Below are positions 8,696 through 17,535 of a stretch of 64,000 nt of DNA, piece by piece. The notes below the pieces were generated by a model. It was not told the origin of the DNA. It saw only the letters and a program-made list of their open reading frames with translations, and ran no database searches. Each line of letters begins with the position of its first letter. Within the stretch, counting starts at the first letter, position 1. A program made the position numbers and the translations under genes. The stretch comes from Spirochaetota bacterium. Lineage in GTDB: Bacteria > Spirochaetota > Spirochaetia > SPDA01 > JAJSAL01. Location: positions 1 to 64,000 of the forward strand of contig JAJSAL010000151.1 of assembly GCA_024274705.1 (NCBI GenBank), given 5' to 3'.

Positions 8696-9638
8696 CACCG
8701 AAAGGAATCGATATCCTTAAGATGTCCTGGATGTCAGGCCTTTCACTTTTTTCGATGACCTCCACATCATCACCTGTATTCCGCATAATTGACGATTCAC
8801 CTTCCCAGAACAGGTCCAGAAACGATCCCGTAAGGCAGACAGTGATGCCGAAAGGGACCGGAGAAGACGCTATCCGTTCCGGAAGGGCTGTTTCGAAATT
8901 CCTGGCCTGGTCTTCATCATACTTTGTTCCGTTTGCCTTCAAATCGAGCCAGACATAGGCATCTTCAAAACGATCTTCCCATACTTCAAAAAAGGTGTCC
9001 CTGCAGATGGTAAAGGCAAAAGGCAGACCCCGCAGATCCACCAGCCGGGCTTCGTCCAGACTGCCGCTGCCCACTCCAACAACCTCTGTTTCGAACTCCG
9101 TGAGATATACCTTGTCCTGGGTATACTCGAGACCGCCTTCCGGACCATACAGAAAGAGCCTGTTCCGAAGTTCCACCTTTCCGCTGCCGTCTTCTTCCGG
9201 GACGAAGGCGGTCCCGGCAGCGATAAACAGGTCCCAATCATCCGCAAGGCTGCCCCAGATCCTGTCCATACGACGGAACACGCCGGTATCATTCAAGAAG
9301 ATGCTTCCGACGGATGTTACGCCGGGATACTCTTTATGAAGACGGTTAATACCTTCTTCAAGACTCTCGGCAGCCGCAATTGTTTCGTAATACGGTATCA
9401 GCGAGAGAAATACACTGGTGTATTCCGGAAATACGATCATATCCGGCCTGTTTTGTTCCACCTCCCTGCGAATAATAGCTTCGACATGGTGGTAGAATCT
9501 CTTTTCCGAACGGTACAGATCCTCCTTAACTGAAAACTGCACGGCAGATATGGTGAACTTTTTCCCGGATTCCGGTTTCCCGAAGGCACAGGTTACCGTA
9601 CCCAGCAGAAGGAGCAGAAGAATCCGGAACATCTTCAT
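8688..9638 (-). CDS. Exported nitrilase-fold carbon-nitrogen hydrolase
   Basis: From the ATG at 9638 the protein has 316 residues. MKMFRILLLLLLGTVTCAFG is a signal peptide, possibly with a non-canonical lipobox at the Cys. The catalytic triad of the nitrilase superfamily is visible: Glu72 in VFPEYTSV, Lys176 in YTQDKVYLTEFE and Cys212 in FTICRDTFF. Proteins of this fold hydrolyse amides or nitriles or transfer acyl groups; export points to a periplasmic or lipid-linked substrate rather than cytoplasmic omega-amidase work. It follows lipB-lipA by 55 nt and is probably co-transcribed. The substrate cannot be inferred from the sequence. Longer in-frame starts overlap lipA and lose the signal peptide. 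Confidence 0.75.
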   Translation of the reverse strand: MKMFRILLLLLLGTVTCAFGKPESGKKFTISAVQFSVKEDLYRSEKRFYHHVEAIIRREVEQNRPDMIVFPEYTSVFLSLIPYYETIAAAESLEEGINRLHKEYPGVTSVGSIFLNDTGVFRRMDRIWGSLADDWDLFIAAGTAFVPEEDGSGKVELRNRLFLYGPEGGLEYTQDKVYLTEFETEVVGVGSGSLDEARLVDLRGLPFAFTICRDTFFEVWEDRFEDAYVWLDLKANGTKYDEDQARNFETALPERIASSPVPFGITVCLTGSFLDLFWEGESSIMRNTGDDVEVIEKSERPDIQDILRISIPFGAN

Positions 9639-9693
9639 ACGGCGAAGCTTCGTTTTTTTACCAGGCTGGTGGAAACCTGCGAGCTGGCGCTTT

Positions 9694-10569
9694 TCATCCG
9701 CCGGCCCTGAGCATGTCCGCCGCATGATAGGAACTCCGTACCAGGGGGGCGGAAGCGGCGTATTCAAAACCCATACGGTACGCTTCTTCCCGGTAAAACG
9801 CGAACCGGTCAGGTTGAATGTATTCCACCACGGGATAATGCTCCTTTGACGGAGCAAGGTACTGCCCGATGGTAACAAAATCGACCATGGAGTCCCTTAA
9901 GTCCTTCAGGACCCCAAGCACCTCTTCCTTTGTTTCTCCCACACCCACCATGATTCCGGATTTCGATTTTATCCCGTTGTTTCCATCTTTTACCCGCCGG
10001 AGCAGGGTAAGGGACCTGCTGTAATCCGCCTGGGGACGCAGCGCGCAATAGAGTCTGGGTACGGTCTCTACATTGTGGTTGATGACGTGAGGTCTGCTAC
10101 GAATGACCTTTTCCAGGGAGTCCCGGTCCCCTTTAAAATCCGGGATGAGCACTTCCATGATAACCCCGGGACACCTGGCGCGGACAGCCTCCACCACCCG
10201 GACGAAATGACCGGACCCACCGTCAGGCAGATCATCCCTCGTTACCGAGGTGACAACAACATGCTTCAGGTCCAGTTTGTCCACTGCTTCAGCTACACGA
10301 GCCGGCTCTTCATCGTCTAAGGGAGGAGGTTCTCCGCCGGTGACATTGCAGAACCTGCAATTCCGGGTACATATTCTCCCCAGGATCATGAAGGTCGCTG
10401 TTTTCCTGTCGTAACACTCCATCCTGTTAGGACAATTCGCTTCCCGGCACACCGTGTTCAGGTGGTTGTCTGCAAGTATTTTTTCCACGTAGTCCAGGTT
10501 ATCACCGGACCTGACGCGTATTGTAAGCCAACCGGGCCGTTTTACCTGTCCGGAATTATTCCGGTTCAA
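9694..10569 (-). CDS. lipA: Lipoyl synthase
   Basis: Radical-SAM enzyme inserting two sulfurs into protein-bound octanoyl groups to make lipoyl cofactors. 291 residues, the usual length. The auxiliary cluster cysteines are C41, C46 and C52 ([13 protein letters not shown]); the radical-SAM cluster is CTRNCRFC (C67, C71, C74); the C-terminal RSSYHA motif supplies the serine ligand. It overlaps the 3' end of lipB by 14 nt, so translation is probably coupled. Two lipoyl-carrying E2 proteins encoded at 24.8 and 57.9 kb are natural clients of this pathway. Confidence 0.95.
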   Translation of the reverse strand: MNRNNSGQVKRPGWLTIRVRSGDNLDYVEKILADNHLNTVCREANCPNRMECYDRKTATFMILGRICTRNCRFCNVTGGEPPPLDDEEPARVAEAVDKLDLKHVVVTSVTRDDLPDGGSGHFVRVVEAVRARCPGVIMEVLIPDFKGDRDSLEKVIRSRPHVINHNVETVPRLYCALRPQADYSRSLTLLRRVKDGNNGIKSKSGIMVGVGETKEEVLGVLKDLRDSMVDFVTIGQYLAPSKEHYPVVEYIQPDRFAFYREEAYRMGFEYAASAPLVRSSYHAADMLRAGG

Positions 10570-11233
10570 TCTTACTCCTTATATCCACACCATGGAATCC
10601 GAACATATCGGCAGTGTATTCTGCTACGGACTTTCCGATTCCCATAATATCCTGTTCTTTGCCGGTTTCCGCCTTCAAGGAGGTTACTCCTTTTCCCTGA
10701 ATCCCGCAGGGTACGATCCATCGGAAGTGATTAAGGTCGGTATTCACATTAAAGGCGAAACCGTGGAAGGTCACCCTCTTCCGTACCGCAATACCCACGG
10801 CGGTAATCTTTTTATCCCCTATCCACACGCCCCTGTGATCAGGATCCCTCCCTGCTTCGATGGAAAACACATCCTGCAACAATCTAATAAATACTTCTTC
10901 TATTGTAGAGATAAGTTTTCCTATGTCGCCTTTCACCCGCTGCACATTGAAAAAGAGGTAGCCTACGATCTGTCCCGGCCCGTGATAGGTCACTTCCCCC
11001 CCCCTTTCGATGGGTACCACATCAACACCCATCTTCTTTAAAACTGTTTCTGAAAGGAGGATATCCTTCCGTTCCCCCGTCCTCCCCATGGTGATTACAG
11101 GGGGATGCCGGAGGAGGAGAAGAGTATCGCCGATCCGGCCCTGGTGCCGTTTTTCGTGAAAATCGTACTGTATCTGCAGGGCATCTCCGTAGGGGACTTC
11201 GCCCAGTTGGATTACCGTAAGTGCACCGTCCAT
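10556..11233 (-). CDS. lipB: Lipoyl(octanoyl) transferase
   Basis: Moves octanoate from acyl carrier protein to the target lysine of lipoyl domains, the step before LipA. From the ATG at 11233 it has 225 residues. Signatures are [18 protein letters not shown], then [16 protein letters not shown] carrying the catalytic Lys, and [14 protein letters not shown] with the catalytic Cys. Upstream starts at 11278 and 11272 overlap a terminator and have no Shine-Dalgarno. The 11233 ATG lies 6 nt after a -10-like TATAAC, also with no Shine-Dalgarno, suggesting a leaderless message. First gene of lipB-lipA-nitrilase. Confidence 0.93.
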   Translation of the reverse strand: MDGALTVIQLGEVPYGDALQIQYDFHEKRHQGRIGDTLLLLRHPPVITMGRTGERKDILLSETVLKKMGVDVVPIERGGEVTYHGPGQIVGYLFFNVQRVKGDIGKLISTIEEVFIRLLQDVFSIEAGRDPDHRGVWIGDKKITAVGIAVRKRVTFHGFAFNVNTDLNHFRWIVPCGIQGKGVTSLKAETGKEQDIMGIGKSVAEYTADMFGFHGVDIRSKIEPE

Positions 11234-11239
11234 GTAATT

Positions 11240-11268
11240 GTTATAACAGAGAGAGCGAATCGTGTGAA
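11240..11268 (-). promoter_or_regulatory. Putative leaderless lipB promoter
   Basis: On the minus strand TTCACA (11263-11268), 17 nt, then TATAAC (11240-11245), then 6 nt and the lipB ATG. The predicted start coincides with the ATG. Confidence 0.45.
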
Positions 11269-11278
11269 TCATTGACAT

Positions 11279-11315
11279 AAAAAAAGGCAGGCGGACTCAC
11301 CGACTGCCTTTTTTT
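11279..11315 (-). terminator. Rho-independent terminator of the ABC importer operon
   Basis: An A7 run plus GGCAG (11279-11290) pairs with CTGCC plus a T7 run (11304-11315), extended inward by CGG/CCG around an ACTCA loop. It sits 19 nt after the binding-protein stop codon. With A and T runs on both sides it could work in both directions; lipB begins just beyond it. Confidence 0.85.
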
Positions 11316-11333
11316 AATTAATCCGGAATGCGT

Positions 11334-12308
11334 TTAATACGCAGGATTTCCCCTTCGTTTTGTCGCTTCTTCAGCCCATTTTTTGTAATTATCAGGCGTA
11401 AGAAGTTCGATCACAACAGGTATTTCCGCCTGTTCGTACTCTTTCCCCTTTTCAAGGATATCCTTCATTATCTCTACACTTCTATATCCGATAAAATAGG
11501 GCTGCTGAGCTACCGTGGCATCCAGAACCCCGTCTTCGATTGCCTGGAGCTCCTCGGGGTCGCCATTATAGCCCACAACGACAATATCCTTACCGGAAGC
11601 TTTGATCGCATTGGCAGCGCCGACAGCTTCCCTTCCGGAAGCAAAAAACACCCCTATAACATCCGGAGCCGCAGACATGATCTGCTGCATCGTGTCATAT
11701 CCGCCTTCTGCGCTTGGGTTATCCACAACTATTTCAGAGGCTACTTCGTAACCCAGCTCTTTTGCTTTAGCCATGAAACCTTCTCCACGCTGGCGGGCAT
11801 AGGTCCATTGAGGTTTTACCCGGCCGACACCGACTTTCTTACTGGCTAATCCCCTCTTTTTCGCCATCTTGTCGATAAATTCCATTGCAAGCTGGCCGCC
11901 CTCGTAATTGTTGGAGATGAGGAGAGCGTTAACAGGCCCTGAAAAGCCTATATCCGCGCACACTACAGGAATACCGGCATCCCTGGCTTTCTGAACTGCG
12001 GGACCCATGGCACCCGGATCGACAGGAGTCGCAATAATACCATCGACCTTCTGACCTATCAGACTGTTGATATCCTGGACCATTTTCGCAGGATCGGAAT
12101 TCTGATCCAGCATGATATAGTCATACCCCAGATCGGCACATGCATCTTTTACACCTTTTTCCAGGTTCTGGAAAAAGGTATACTCCATCGTCCAGAGAGC
12201 GTACCCGATGGTTATCTTGCCTCCCTTTTCCTTTTCGCCTCCGGCGAAAAGGATGAAAGCCGGAACAAGAATAAGAATTACCAATACGAGAAACAGTTTT
12301 CTTTTCAT
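11334..12308 (-). CDS. RbsB-type sugar ABC transporter binding protein
   Basis: 324 residues, exported by MKRKLFLVLVILILVPAFILFA, with a G-G-E-K-E-K linker typical of spirochaete binding proteins. The rest is a type I periplasmic binding fold: ITIGYALWTMEYTFFQNLEKG, DQNSDPAKMVQDINSLI, VDGIIATPVDPGAM, VVCADIGFSG, then VIGVFFASGREAVGAANAI and IVVVGYNGDPEELQAIEDG. It captures a monosaccharide-like solute for the permeases and ATPase encoded upstream in the same operon. CGGAGG stands before the ATG. Last gene before the terminator. The ligand is not evident; the linked rhamnulokinase-like kinase suggests a pentose, deoxyhexose or sugar acid. Confidence 0.9.
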   Translation of the reverse strand: MKRKLFLVLVILILVPAFILFAGGEKEKGGKITIGYALWTMEYTFFQNLEKGVKDACADLGYDYIMLDQNSDPAKMVQDINSLIGQKVDGIIATPVDPGAMGPAVQKARDAGIPVVCADIGFSGPVNALLISNNYEGGQLAMEFIDKMAKKRGLASKKVGVGRVKPQWTYARQRGEGFMAKAKELGYEVASEIVVDNPSAEGGYDTMQQIMSAAPDVIGVFFASGREAVGAANAIKASGKDIVVVGYNGDPEELQAIEDGVLDATVAQQPYFIGYRSVEIMKDILEKGKEYEQAEIPVVIELLTPDNYKKWAEEATKRRGNPAY

Positions 12309-12323
12309 ACTTCTATCCTCCGT

Positions 12324-12395
12324 TTATCTATTAATTTCCATAGTATGCGTCACATGGAACCAGTGACATACCCCTAACAAATTTTCACCTCCTTC
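12324..12395 (-). other. Orphan perfect Shine-Dalgarno with an 18-codon TTG mini-ORF
   Basis: The minus strand carries GAAGGAGGTGA (12385-12395), fully complementary to the 16S rRNA tail, far upstream of the binding-protein gene. Properly spaced behind it a TTG at 12380 opens 18 codons ending at TAA 12324-12326. Inside lies a GTCAC/GTGAC stem with a 9 nt loop. This could be a translated leader controlling the binding-protein gene, or a relic of a lost start. Confidence 0.35.
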
Positions 12396-12414
12396 TTTTA
12401 GAAATCGTTTAGTG

Positions 12415-13392
12415 CTACACCTCGCCGTACCCCAGAATGCGAAACCGAATCCTGTTGACTGCTACGGCGAATATAAGCACAAGGCCTGTTGCCACAAACT
12501 GCCAGTAGGAATTTACCTGCAACAGGCCTAGTCCATTCTTTAAATAGGTAATAATGAGGGCTGCAAATAAACCTCCCAGCAAATTCGCAGTACCTCCTCC
12601 TAACAGAGTGCCTCCCAGCACAACGGCAGTGATGACCTGGAACTCGAACCCCTGGCCCATCATTCCGGGATTGGCGGAACCGAAATTAGCAGCCATGATG
12701 ACCGATGAAATACCAACAAAAAAACCAACCATGACAAACACCGAAATCTTCATGCGGTCGAAGTTGACCCCGGATAACACGGCGGCATTCCTGTTCGATC
12801 CTATAGCTATGACGTATCTGCCGAAGGGAGATTTCCGCAGCATCAGGTAGCCGGCACCGAAACAGATGAGCATAAGAATAAACGCGAAGGGTACACCCGC
12901 AATGGTGCCGTTTCCTACGAAAAACCAAAACCGGCTCGATATAGGCACCGGAGCGTTATCGGTATAGATAAAAGCCAAGGCCCGAAAGACAAACATCATC
13001 CCCAGGGTGGTGATAAAAGCCGGAATCCGTAGTTTTGTTACAAAGATGCCGTTGATAAACCCGAGAAGTGCGGCTATCGCTACCGTTGCTATCGCTCCGC
13101 CTGCACCGCCGATGAAGGGAACAAAAGAACCGCCTAACACCGCAACAAGGGCAAGCATGGATCCGACAGAGATATCGAAGTCGCCGCTGGAGATGAGAAA
13201 AATCATCCCCACAACTGCTACTCCCACAAAAGAAGCGAACTGCAGATTACTCACCAGGTTATAGATCGTTCTGAACGCAGGAGACATGATGGAAAAAATG
13301 AGAATGATAACCAGGAAAAGAGCGGGCAAGCCGAAATAATCCCATTTCTCTGCGACCCGGTATAATACACCGCCGGTGTTTAAATCTTTCAT
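12415..13392 (-). CDS. RbsC-type sugar ABC permease
   Basis: 325 residues, about nine to ten hydrophobic segments, in the BPD_transp_2/RbsC family. Features are the N-terminal cytoplasmic start then LPALFLVIILIFSIMSPAF, the SSGDFDISVGSMLALVAV signature, the glycine-rich AVVLGGTLLGGGTANLLGGLFAALI block and the C-terminal FAVAVNRIRFR. It forms the membrane channel with the permease encoded just upstream, probably as a heterodimer. It sits 14 nt after that gene and 106 nt before the binding-protein gene; the gap carries the orphan Shine-Dalgarno. Confidence 0.88.
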   Translation of the reverse strand: MKDLNTGGVLYRVAEKWDYFGLPALFLVIILIFSIMSPAFRTIYNLVSNLQFASFVGVAVVGMIFLISSGDFDISVGSMLALVAVLGGSFVPFIGGAGGAIATVAIAALLGFINGIFVTKLRIPAFITTLGMMFVFRALAFIYTDNAPVPISSRFWFFVGNGTIAGVPFAFILMLICFGAGYLMLRKSPFGRYVIAIGSNRNAAVLSGVNFDRMKISVFVMVGFFVGISSVIMAANFGSANPGMMGQGFEFQVITAVVLGGTLLGGGTANLLGGLFAALIITYLKNGLGLLQVNSYWQFVATGLVLIFAVAVNRIRFRILGYGEV

Positions 13393-13406
13393 ACCACTCC
13401 CACTAG

Positions 13407-14369
13407 CTATACTTTAATCCCTTTCGCTTTAGCCACTTCCAGGTACCGCCGCCGCACTCCATCGATAAAAAGTGCAAAAATAAGGACCAGCCCCACTGAA
13501 AGCATCTGGTAGTAGATCTGAACTCCCAGGAGATTCAGTCCATAATAAATCATCGAAATAAAAATCCCGGCAAAGAGGGTGCCCCAGAGATTCCCCCTTC
13601 CGCCGGAGAGACTGGTTCCCCCCAGTACCGTCACCGTTATGGCAACAAGGACAAATCCCGGGGACATGGTAGGGATCCCGATAAGGGCCTGGGAAGTGCG
13701 GATGGTCCCTGCAATACCCGAGGTAAAAGCTACCAGGGTATACACGCCAATGGTAACCATGTCCACATCAATGCCTGATATTTTAGAAGCCCTTTCGTTC
13801 GAACCGACAGCGCTGACATGGCGGCCGAAAGGAGTATGATAGAGTACAAAATAAAAGATAAGGAAAAAGAAGAGCATGATGAATATCGGTGTGGGAACAC
13901 CTAAGAGTTTGCCTGTACCCAGCTCCATGAATACCTTTTCGTGGATCACGATCTGCCGTCCTCCCGCAACAAGGAGAGCCACCCCCTTGATGATGGTCAT
14001 CATCGCCAGGGTGGTAATAAGGGGGTTGACTTTCAGTTTTGCGATAATCGTGCCGTTTATTATTCCAACACAGGACCCGATAATCAGGGCAATCACGATT
14101 GCCCCGGGAATTCCTATCAGCGGGATGAGAATGGCGAGAAACACACTCACCAGGGACATCACCGATTCCACGGACAGGTCGAAGCCGCCGGAGGTAATGG
14201 CAAAGGTCATACCGAACCCCACAATAGCTGCATAGGTTCCCTGGGCGATGATATTGAGAAGGGTATCTATCTGCAGGAAGTTAGGCGACGCACTGGAGAG
14301 AAAGATGCCTCCTGCCAGAATAAAGAAAAAGATACCGAACTTTTCGTAGAGTTTCAGGAACTTAATCAT
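13407..14369 (-). CDS. RbsC-type sugar ABC permease
   Basis: 320 residues and multiple membrane helices, paralogous to the next permease. TSGGFDLSVESVMSLVSVFLA is the family signature and TVLGGTSLSGGRGNLWGTLFAGIFI the conserved glycine-rich loop facing the ATPase. The ATG at 14369 overlaps the ATPase stop by 8 nt, so the two are translationally coupled. Two different RbsC-like permeases in one operon imply a heterodimeric channel. Confidence 0.88.
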   Translation of the reverse strand: MIKFLKLYEKFGIFFFILAGGIFLSSASPNFLQIDTLLNIIAQGTYAAIVGFGMTFAITSGGFDLSVESVMSLVSVFLAILIPLIGIPGAIVIALIIGSCVGIINGTIIAKLKVNPLITTLAMMTIIKGVALLVAGGRQIVIHEKVFMELGTGKLLGVPTPIFIMLFFFLIFYFVLYHTPFGRHVSAVGSNERASKISGIDVDMVTIGVYTLVAFTSGIAGTIRTSQALIGIPTMSPGFVLVAITVTVLGGTSLSGGRGNLWGTLFAGIFISMIYYGLNLLGVQIYYQMLSVGLVLIFALFIDGVRRRYLEVAKAKGIKV

Positions 14370-15903
14370 TCACCTCAGTCCTTATGCCGTGTCCAATCTG
14401 GGCTGCCACGAGTTTCTCCTCTTGGATGGAGGACCGGTCGAACTCACCTACGATTCTCCCCCTGTACATCACCAGGCAGCGGTCAGGGAGGTTGATCAGC
14501 TCCGGAAGCTCGGAAGATGTCATGATGATGGAAAGACCCTGGTCCGCGAGTTCCCTTAGTATCTTGTGGATTTCCGCCTTGGAACCCACATCGATTCCCC
14601 GGGTGGGCTCTAAGAGGATGAGTACTTTGCAGTCTGAGAGGAGGGTCCTCCCGATAACAACCTTCTGCTGATTACCTCCGCTTAAGTAAATGATTTTCTG
14701 CGACGGGTCCGCCATTTTTATTGCCAGCCGTTCCCGGATACCGGTGAACTTGCGGGCCTCTTCTTTTTCATCGATCAAAAGGCCCTTAAGCCGGGCAAGT
14801 CCCCGGATGATGATCATGCTGCTGTTGTGGAGTACGGACATGTCCGGAATGATCCCTGAATCTTTCCGGTCCTCTGTTACATACCCGAGACCCAGCCGTA
14901 TGGCGTCGCCGGTGGAATTGATTTCCACTTTCTCGTTCTCGAAATATATTTCACCTGATTTCCTGGGAATGACGCCGTACAGCGACTGCAGGAGCTGCTG
15001 AACCCCGGACCCGATAACACCGGCGAAACCGAGAATCTCCCCCCTGTGAAGGGAAAAGCTTACATCCTCCACATAATCGGCAATGGTGTAGTTCCGCACA
15101 TCCATCACTACATCCCGCTCCGTGCTGGTCCCCCCCGCATGAGCGAAATAATCTTTCACCACCTTTCCTACCATCATTTCGATGATTTCACTTTCGGTCG
15201 AATTTTTCGTTCTCCTGGTTCCTACATTCTTACCGTCCCTCAAGACGGTAATACGGTCTGAAAGTTCGAAGGCCTCTTCCAGCCGGTGGGAGATATAGAT
15301 GATGGAAACCCCTTCCAAGCGTAGTTTCTTTACGATTTCAAACAGCTTTTTTACCTCTTTTTCAGTGAGGGTGGCTGTGGGCTCATCCATAATGATCAGT
15401 TTTGCTTCGAAAGAGAGAGCTTTTGCTATTTCCACCATCTGCCGCTCCGCCACGGGCAGATCACTTACATATGCTTTCGGATCGATGGCGCTGTCCAGCC
15501 TTGTAAGGATTTTTTTTGCTTCCCGGTTGATGATCTTCCAGTTGATGAATCTTCCTCCGATGAACCTGGGCTCCCTGCCGATAAAAATGTTTTCCGCAAC
15601 CGTAAGATCCTGGATAAGGTTGAACTCCTGGTAGATAACCGAGATATTACTCTGCCGGGACTGGACGGTTGAGGTAAAGGCTACCTCTTTTCCATCGAAG
15701 AGGACTTCCCCGCTGTCCTGGAGATGCACACCCCCTAAGATTTTGATAAGGGTACTCTTGCCTGCTCCGTTTTCTCCCACCAGGGCCAGCACTTCCCCCT
15801 TGTCTACATCAAAATCCACATGATCCAGGGCAACGACACCGGGAAACTTTTTTACAATGCCGGTAAGTGTTAAGATCTTTTCATTTTCCTGACGATCAGT
15901 CAT
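14362..15903 (-). CDS. Sugar ABC importer ATPase (RbsA/MglA type, two domains)
   Basis: 513 residues, fused double nucleotide-binding protein. Domain 1: Walker A GENGAGKST near residue 44, YQEFNLIQDL Q-loop, Walker B LIIMDEPTATL. Domain 2: LSGGNQQKVVIGRTLL signature and LILLEPTRGIDVG Walker B, with the degenerate Walker A usual in this family (GFAGVIGSGVQQ). It powers import with the two permeases and the binding protein downstream. First gene of the operon, divergent from the kinase-isomerase pair across 147 nt that hold promoters for both directions and a shared operator-like palindrome. Confidence 0.92.
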   Translation of the reverse strand: MTDRQENEKILTLTGIVKKFPGVVALDHVDFDVDKGEVLALVGENGAGKSTLIKILGGVHLQDSGEVLFDGKEVAFTSTVQSRQSNISVIYQEFNLIQDLTVAENIFIGREPRFIGGRFINWKIINREAKKILTRLDSAIDPKAYVSDLPVAERQMVEIAKALSFEAKLIIMDEPTATLTEKEVKKLFEIVKKLRLEGVSIIYISHRLEEAFELSDRITVLRDGKNVGTRRTKNSTESEIIEMMVGKVVKDYFAHAGGTSTERDVVMDVRNYTIADYVEDVSFSLHRGEILGFAGVIGSGVQQLLQSLYGVIPRKSGEIYFENEKVEINSTGDAIRLGLGYVTEDRKDSGIIPDMSVLHNSSMIIIRGLARLKGLLIDEKEEARKFTGIRERLAIKMADPSQKIIYLSGGNQQKVVIGRTLLSDCKVLILLEPTRGIDVGSKAEIHKILRELADQGLSIIMTSSELPELINLPDRCLVMYRGRIVGEFDRSSIQEEKLVAAQIGHGIRTEVND

Positions 15904-15935
15904 GGGATACCCATCGACATAAAGGTATTATTGAA

Positions 15936-15964
15936 TTGACAGCACCTGGGACTTCGTATAAAAT
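15936..15964 (+). promoter_or_regulatory. Promoter of the kinase-isomerase operon
   Basis: TTGACA (15936-15941), 17 nt spacer, TAAAAT (15959-15964). The predicted start near 15971 puts the operator-like palindrome at about +25 to +39, where a bound repressor would block elongation. Confidence 0.65.
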
Positions 15965-15994
15965 TATCATTATACCTTCATTATTAGTAATTTA

Positions 15995-16009
15995 TGTAAA
16001 TTATTTTCA
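15995..16009. promoter_or_regulatory. Operator-like element TGTAA-ATTAT-TTTCA
   Basis: An imperfect palindrome between divergent promoters, covering the predicted transcription start of the minus-strand importer. The identical 15 nt recur at 28419-28433 beside an RpiR-family regulator gene, and relatives occur at 59888-59902 and 59921-59935 beside a second one. Binding by RpiR is inferred. Confidence 0.6.
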
Positions 16010-16011
16010 TT

Positions 16012-16041
16012 ACTATACAGTGAGGGATTTTCCTTTGTCAA
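16012..16041 (-). promoter_or_regulatory. Promoter of the ABC importer operon
   Basis: On the minus strand TTGACA (16036-16041), 18 nt, TATAGT (16012-16017). Predicted start near 16005 lies inside the operator-like palindrome. Confidence 0.65.
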
Positions 16042-16050
16042 GGAGTTTTT

Positions 16051-17535
16051 ATGGCTGATCGCAGGTTTCTCATCTTTGACTTCGGTGCCGGCAGCGGGCG
16101 TGGGCTTCTGGCACGGTTCGATGGAAAGGCACTCTCCTTCCGGGAGGTTCATCGATTTGAAAACCGTCCCGTGTTTATCGCCGGGACTCTCTACTGGGAC
16201 GTCCTTCATCTTTTTTCGGAGATGATTATCGGCATCCGGAAGGCAGTCCGGGATTACGGTACTATCGATTCCGTTGGTATCGATACCTGGGGAGTAGACT
16301 TCGGATTCTTAAGTCCCGATGGAAAGCTCCTGGCAAACCCGGTCCACTACCGCGACGTAAGAAGGAACTCCGTTTCAGATGAGCTGTTCTCCCGGATCGA
16401 CAGGATGGATCTTTTTCAATCGACAGGCATCTTCCAGCTCCCGATTATGAGTCTTTTTTCCTTCTTCGCCATGCACATAGACGATGCTCCGGAATATAAG
16501 GGTAGTGACGCATTTTTAATGATGCCCGACCTGTTTCACTATTTTCTTACCGGCGAAAAACTCAGCGAGTACACCATCGCGACAACTACGGCCTTCTTCA
16601 ATCAGATGGAAAAAAAGTGGGCTTTCGATGTGTTGGACACCCTTTCCCTCAGGAGAGATATTCTCCGTCCCATTGTCTATCCGGGAACCAAAATCGGAAC
16701 CTTTTCCCGGGCATTACAGGAAGAGTATACCCTCCCTCCAGTCGGTGTGACCGCAGTTGCCGGTCATGACACGGCTTCCGCCCTGGCGGGTATACCTGTA
16801 TCAAAGGAGGGAAAGGAGTGGGTATACGTAAGTCTCGGTACATGGGCCGTTGCCGGGTGTGAAACCCTTAAGCCGGTCTTAACAAGGGAAGTTCTCGACT
16901 CCGGGGTGGGCAACGAAGGAAGCGCCGACGGAAAGACATTCCTTGCCAGGAATATTACCGGTCTCTGGATTATTCAGGAGTGCAGGGAAAAATGGAACAG
17001 GGACTTAAGGAAAAAACTCTCCTGGGATGAGATTGTCGCTGCTGCTGAAAAGGCAGAACCTTTTACGGCGTTTATTGACATAGATGACCCGGCATTCGCT
17101 AAAGTTGTACCGGACATGCCGGAAGTGATCCGGACCTGGTGCGGAGACCGGGGGCAGAAGGAGGGAGGGGACATGGGAACCATAGCCCGTATCGTATTCG
17201 AAAGTCTTGTGATGAAATTCCGGGAAGTGATCCTTCAGATCCAGGAACACACGGGAAAGAGATTTCAGCTCCTCCATATGATCGGCGGAGGAACACAGAA
17301 TTGCCTGATCTGCCAGTGGGCGGCGGATCTACTGGATATTCCCGTTATAGCAGGGCCGGCAGAGACCACCGCCATGGGCAATGCCCTCATGCAGCTCATC
17401 GGCTCCGGGGACATTGCCGGTCTGAAGGAGGGACGCGAAATTGCACGCGATGCCTCTGTAACACGTGAGTATCTCCCGAAAAACAATACCGCCTGGCTGC
17501 AGGCGTACAACGAATACTTACAAAGGAGAATATAA
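16051..17535 (+). CDS. FGGY sugar kinase, rhamnulokinase-like
   Basis: 494 residues. ATP-dependent phosphorylation of a ketose or related sugar after import. The two actin-like domains show FDFGAGSGRG (phosphate 1), GIDTWGVDFGFL, AVAGHDTASALAGI and MIGGGTQNCLICQWAADLL (adenosine side), followed by GPAETTAMGNAL, all as in RhaB-type kinases. AAGGAG stands 6 nt before the ATG. The stop overlaps the isomerase start by 1 nt (TAATG), so the products are made together. The substrate may not be rhamnulose: the partner isomerase is not of the RhaA family and no RhaD is adjacent. Confidence 0.85.
   Translation: MADRRFLIFDFGAGSGRGLLARFDGKALSFREVHRFENRPVFIAGTLYWDVLHLFSEMIIGIRKAVRDYGTIDSVGIDTWGVDFGFLSPDGKLLANPVHYRDVRRNSVSDELFSRIDRMDLFQSTGIFQLPIMSLFSFFAMHIDDAPEYKGSDAFLMMPDLFHYFLTGEKLSEYTIATTTAFFNQMEKKWAFDVLDTLSLRRDILRPIVYPGTKIGTFSRALQEEYTLPPVGVTAVAGHDTASALAGIPVSKEGKEWVYVSLGTWAVAGCETLKPVLTREVLDSGVGNEGSADGKTFLARNITGLWIIQECREKWNRDLRKKLSWDEIVAAAEKAEPFTAFIDIDDPAFAKVVPDMPEVIRTWCGDRGQKEGGDMGTIARIVFESLVMKFREVILQIQEHTGKRFQLLHMIGGGTQNCLICQWAADLLDIPVIAGPAETTAMGNALMQLIGSGDIAGLKEGREIARDASVTREYLPKNNTAWLQAYNEYLQRRI

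Noticed and set aside
16051..17535. Naming the kinase rhaB and the cluster L-rhamnose catabolism
   Set aside because: The partner isomerase is not RhaA-like and the aldolase lies 29 kb away in another cluster; family resemblance alone does not fix the substrate.
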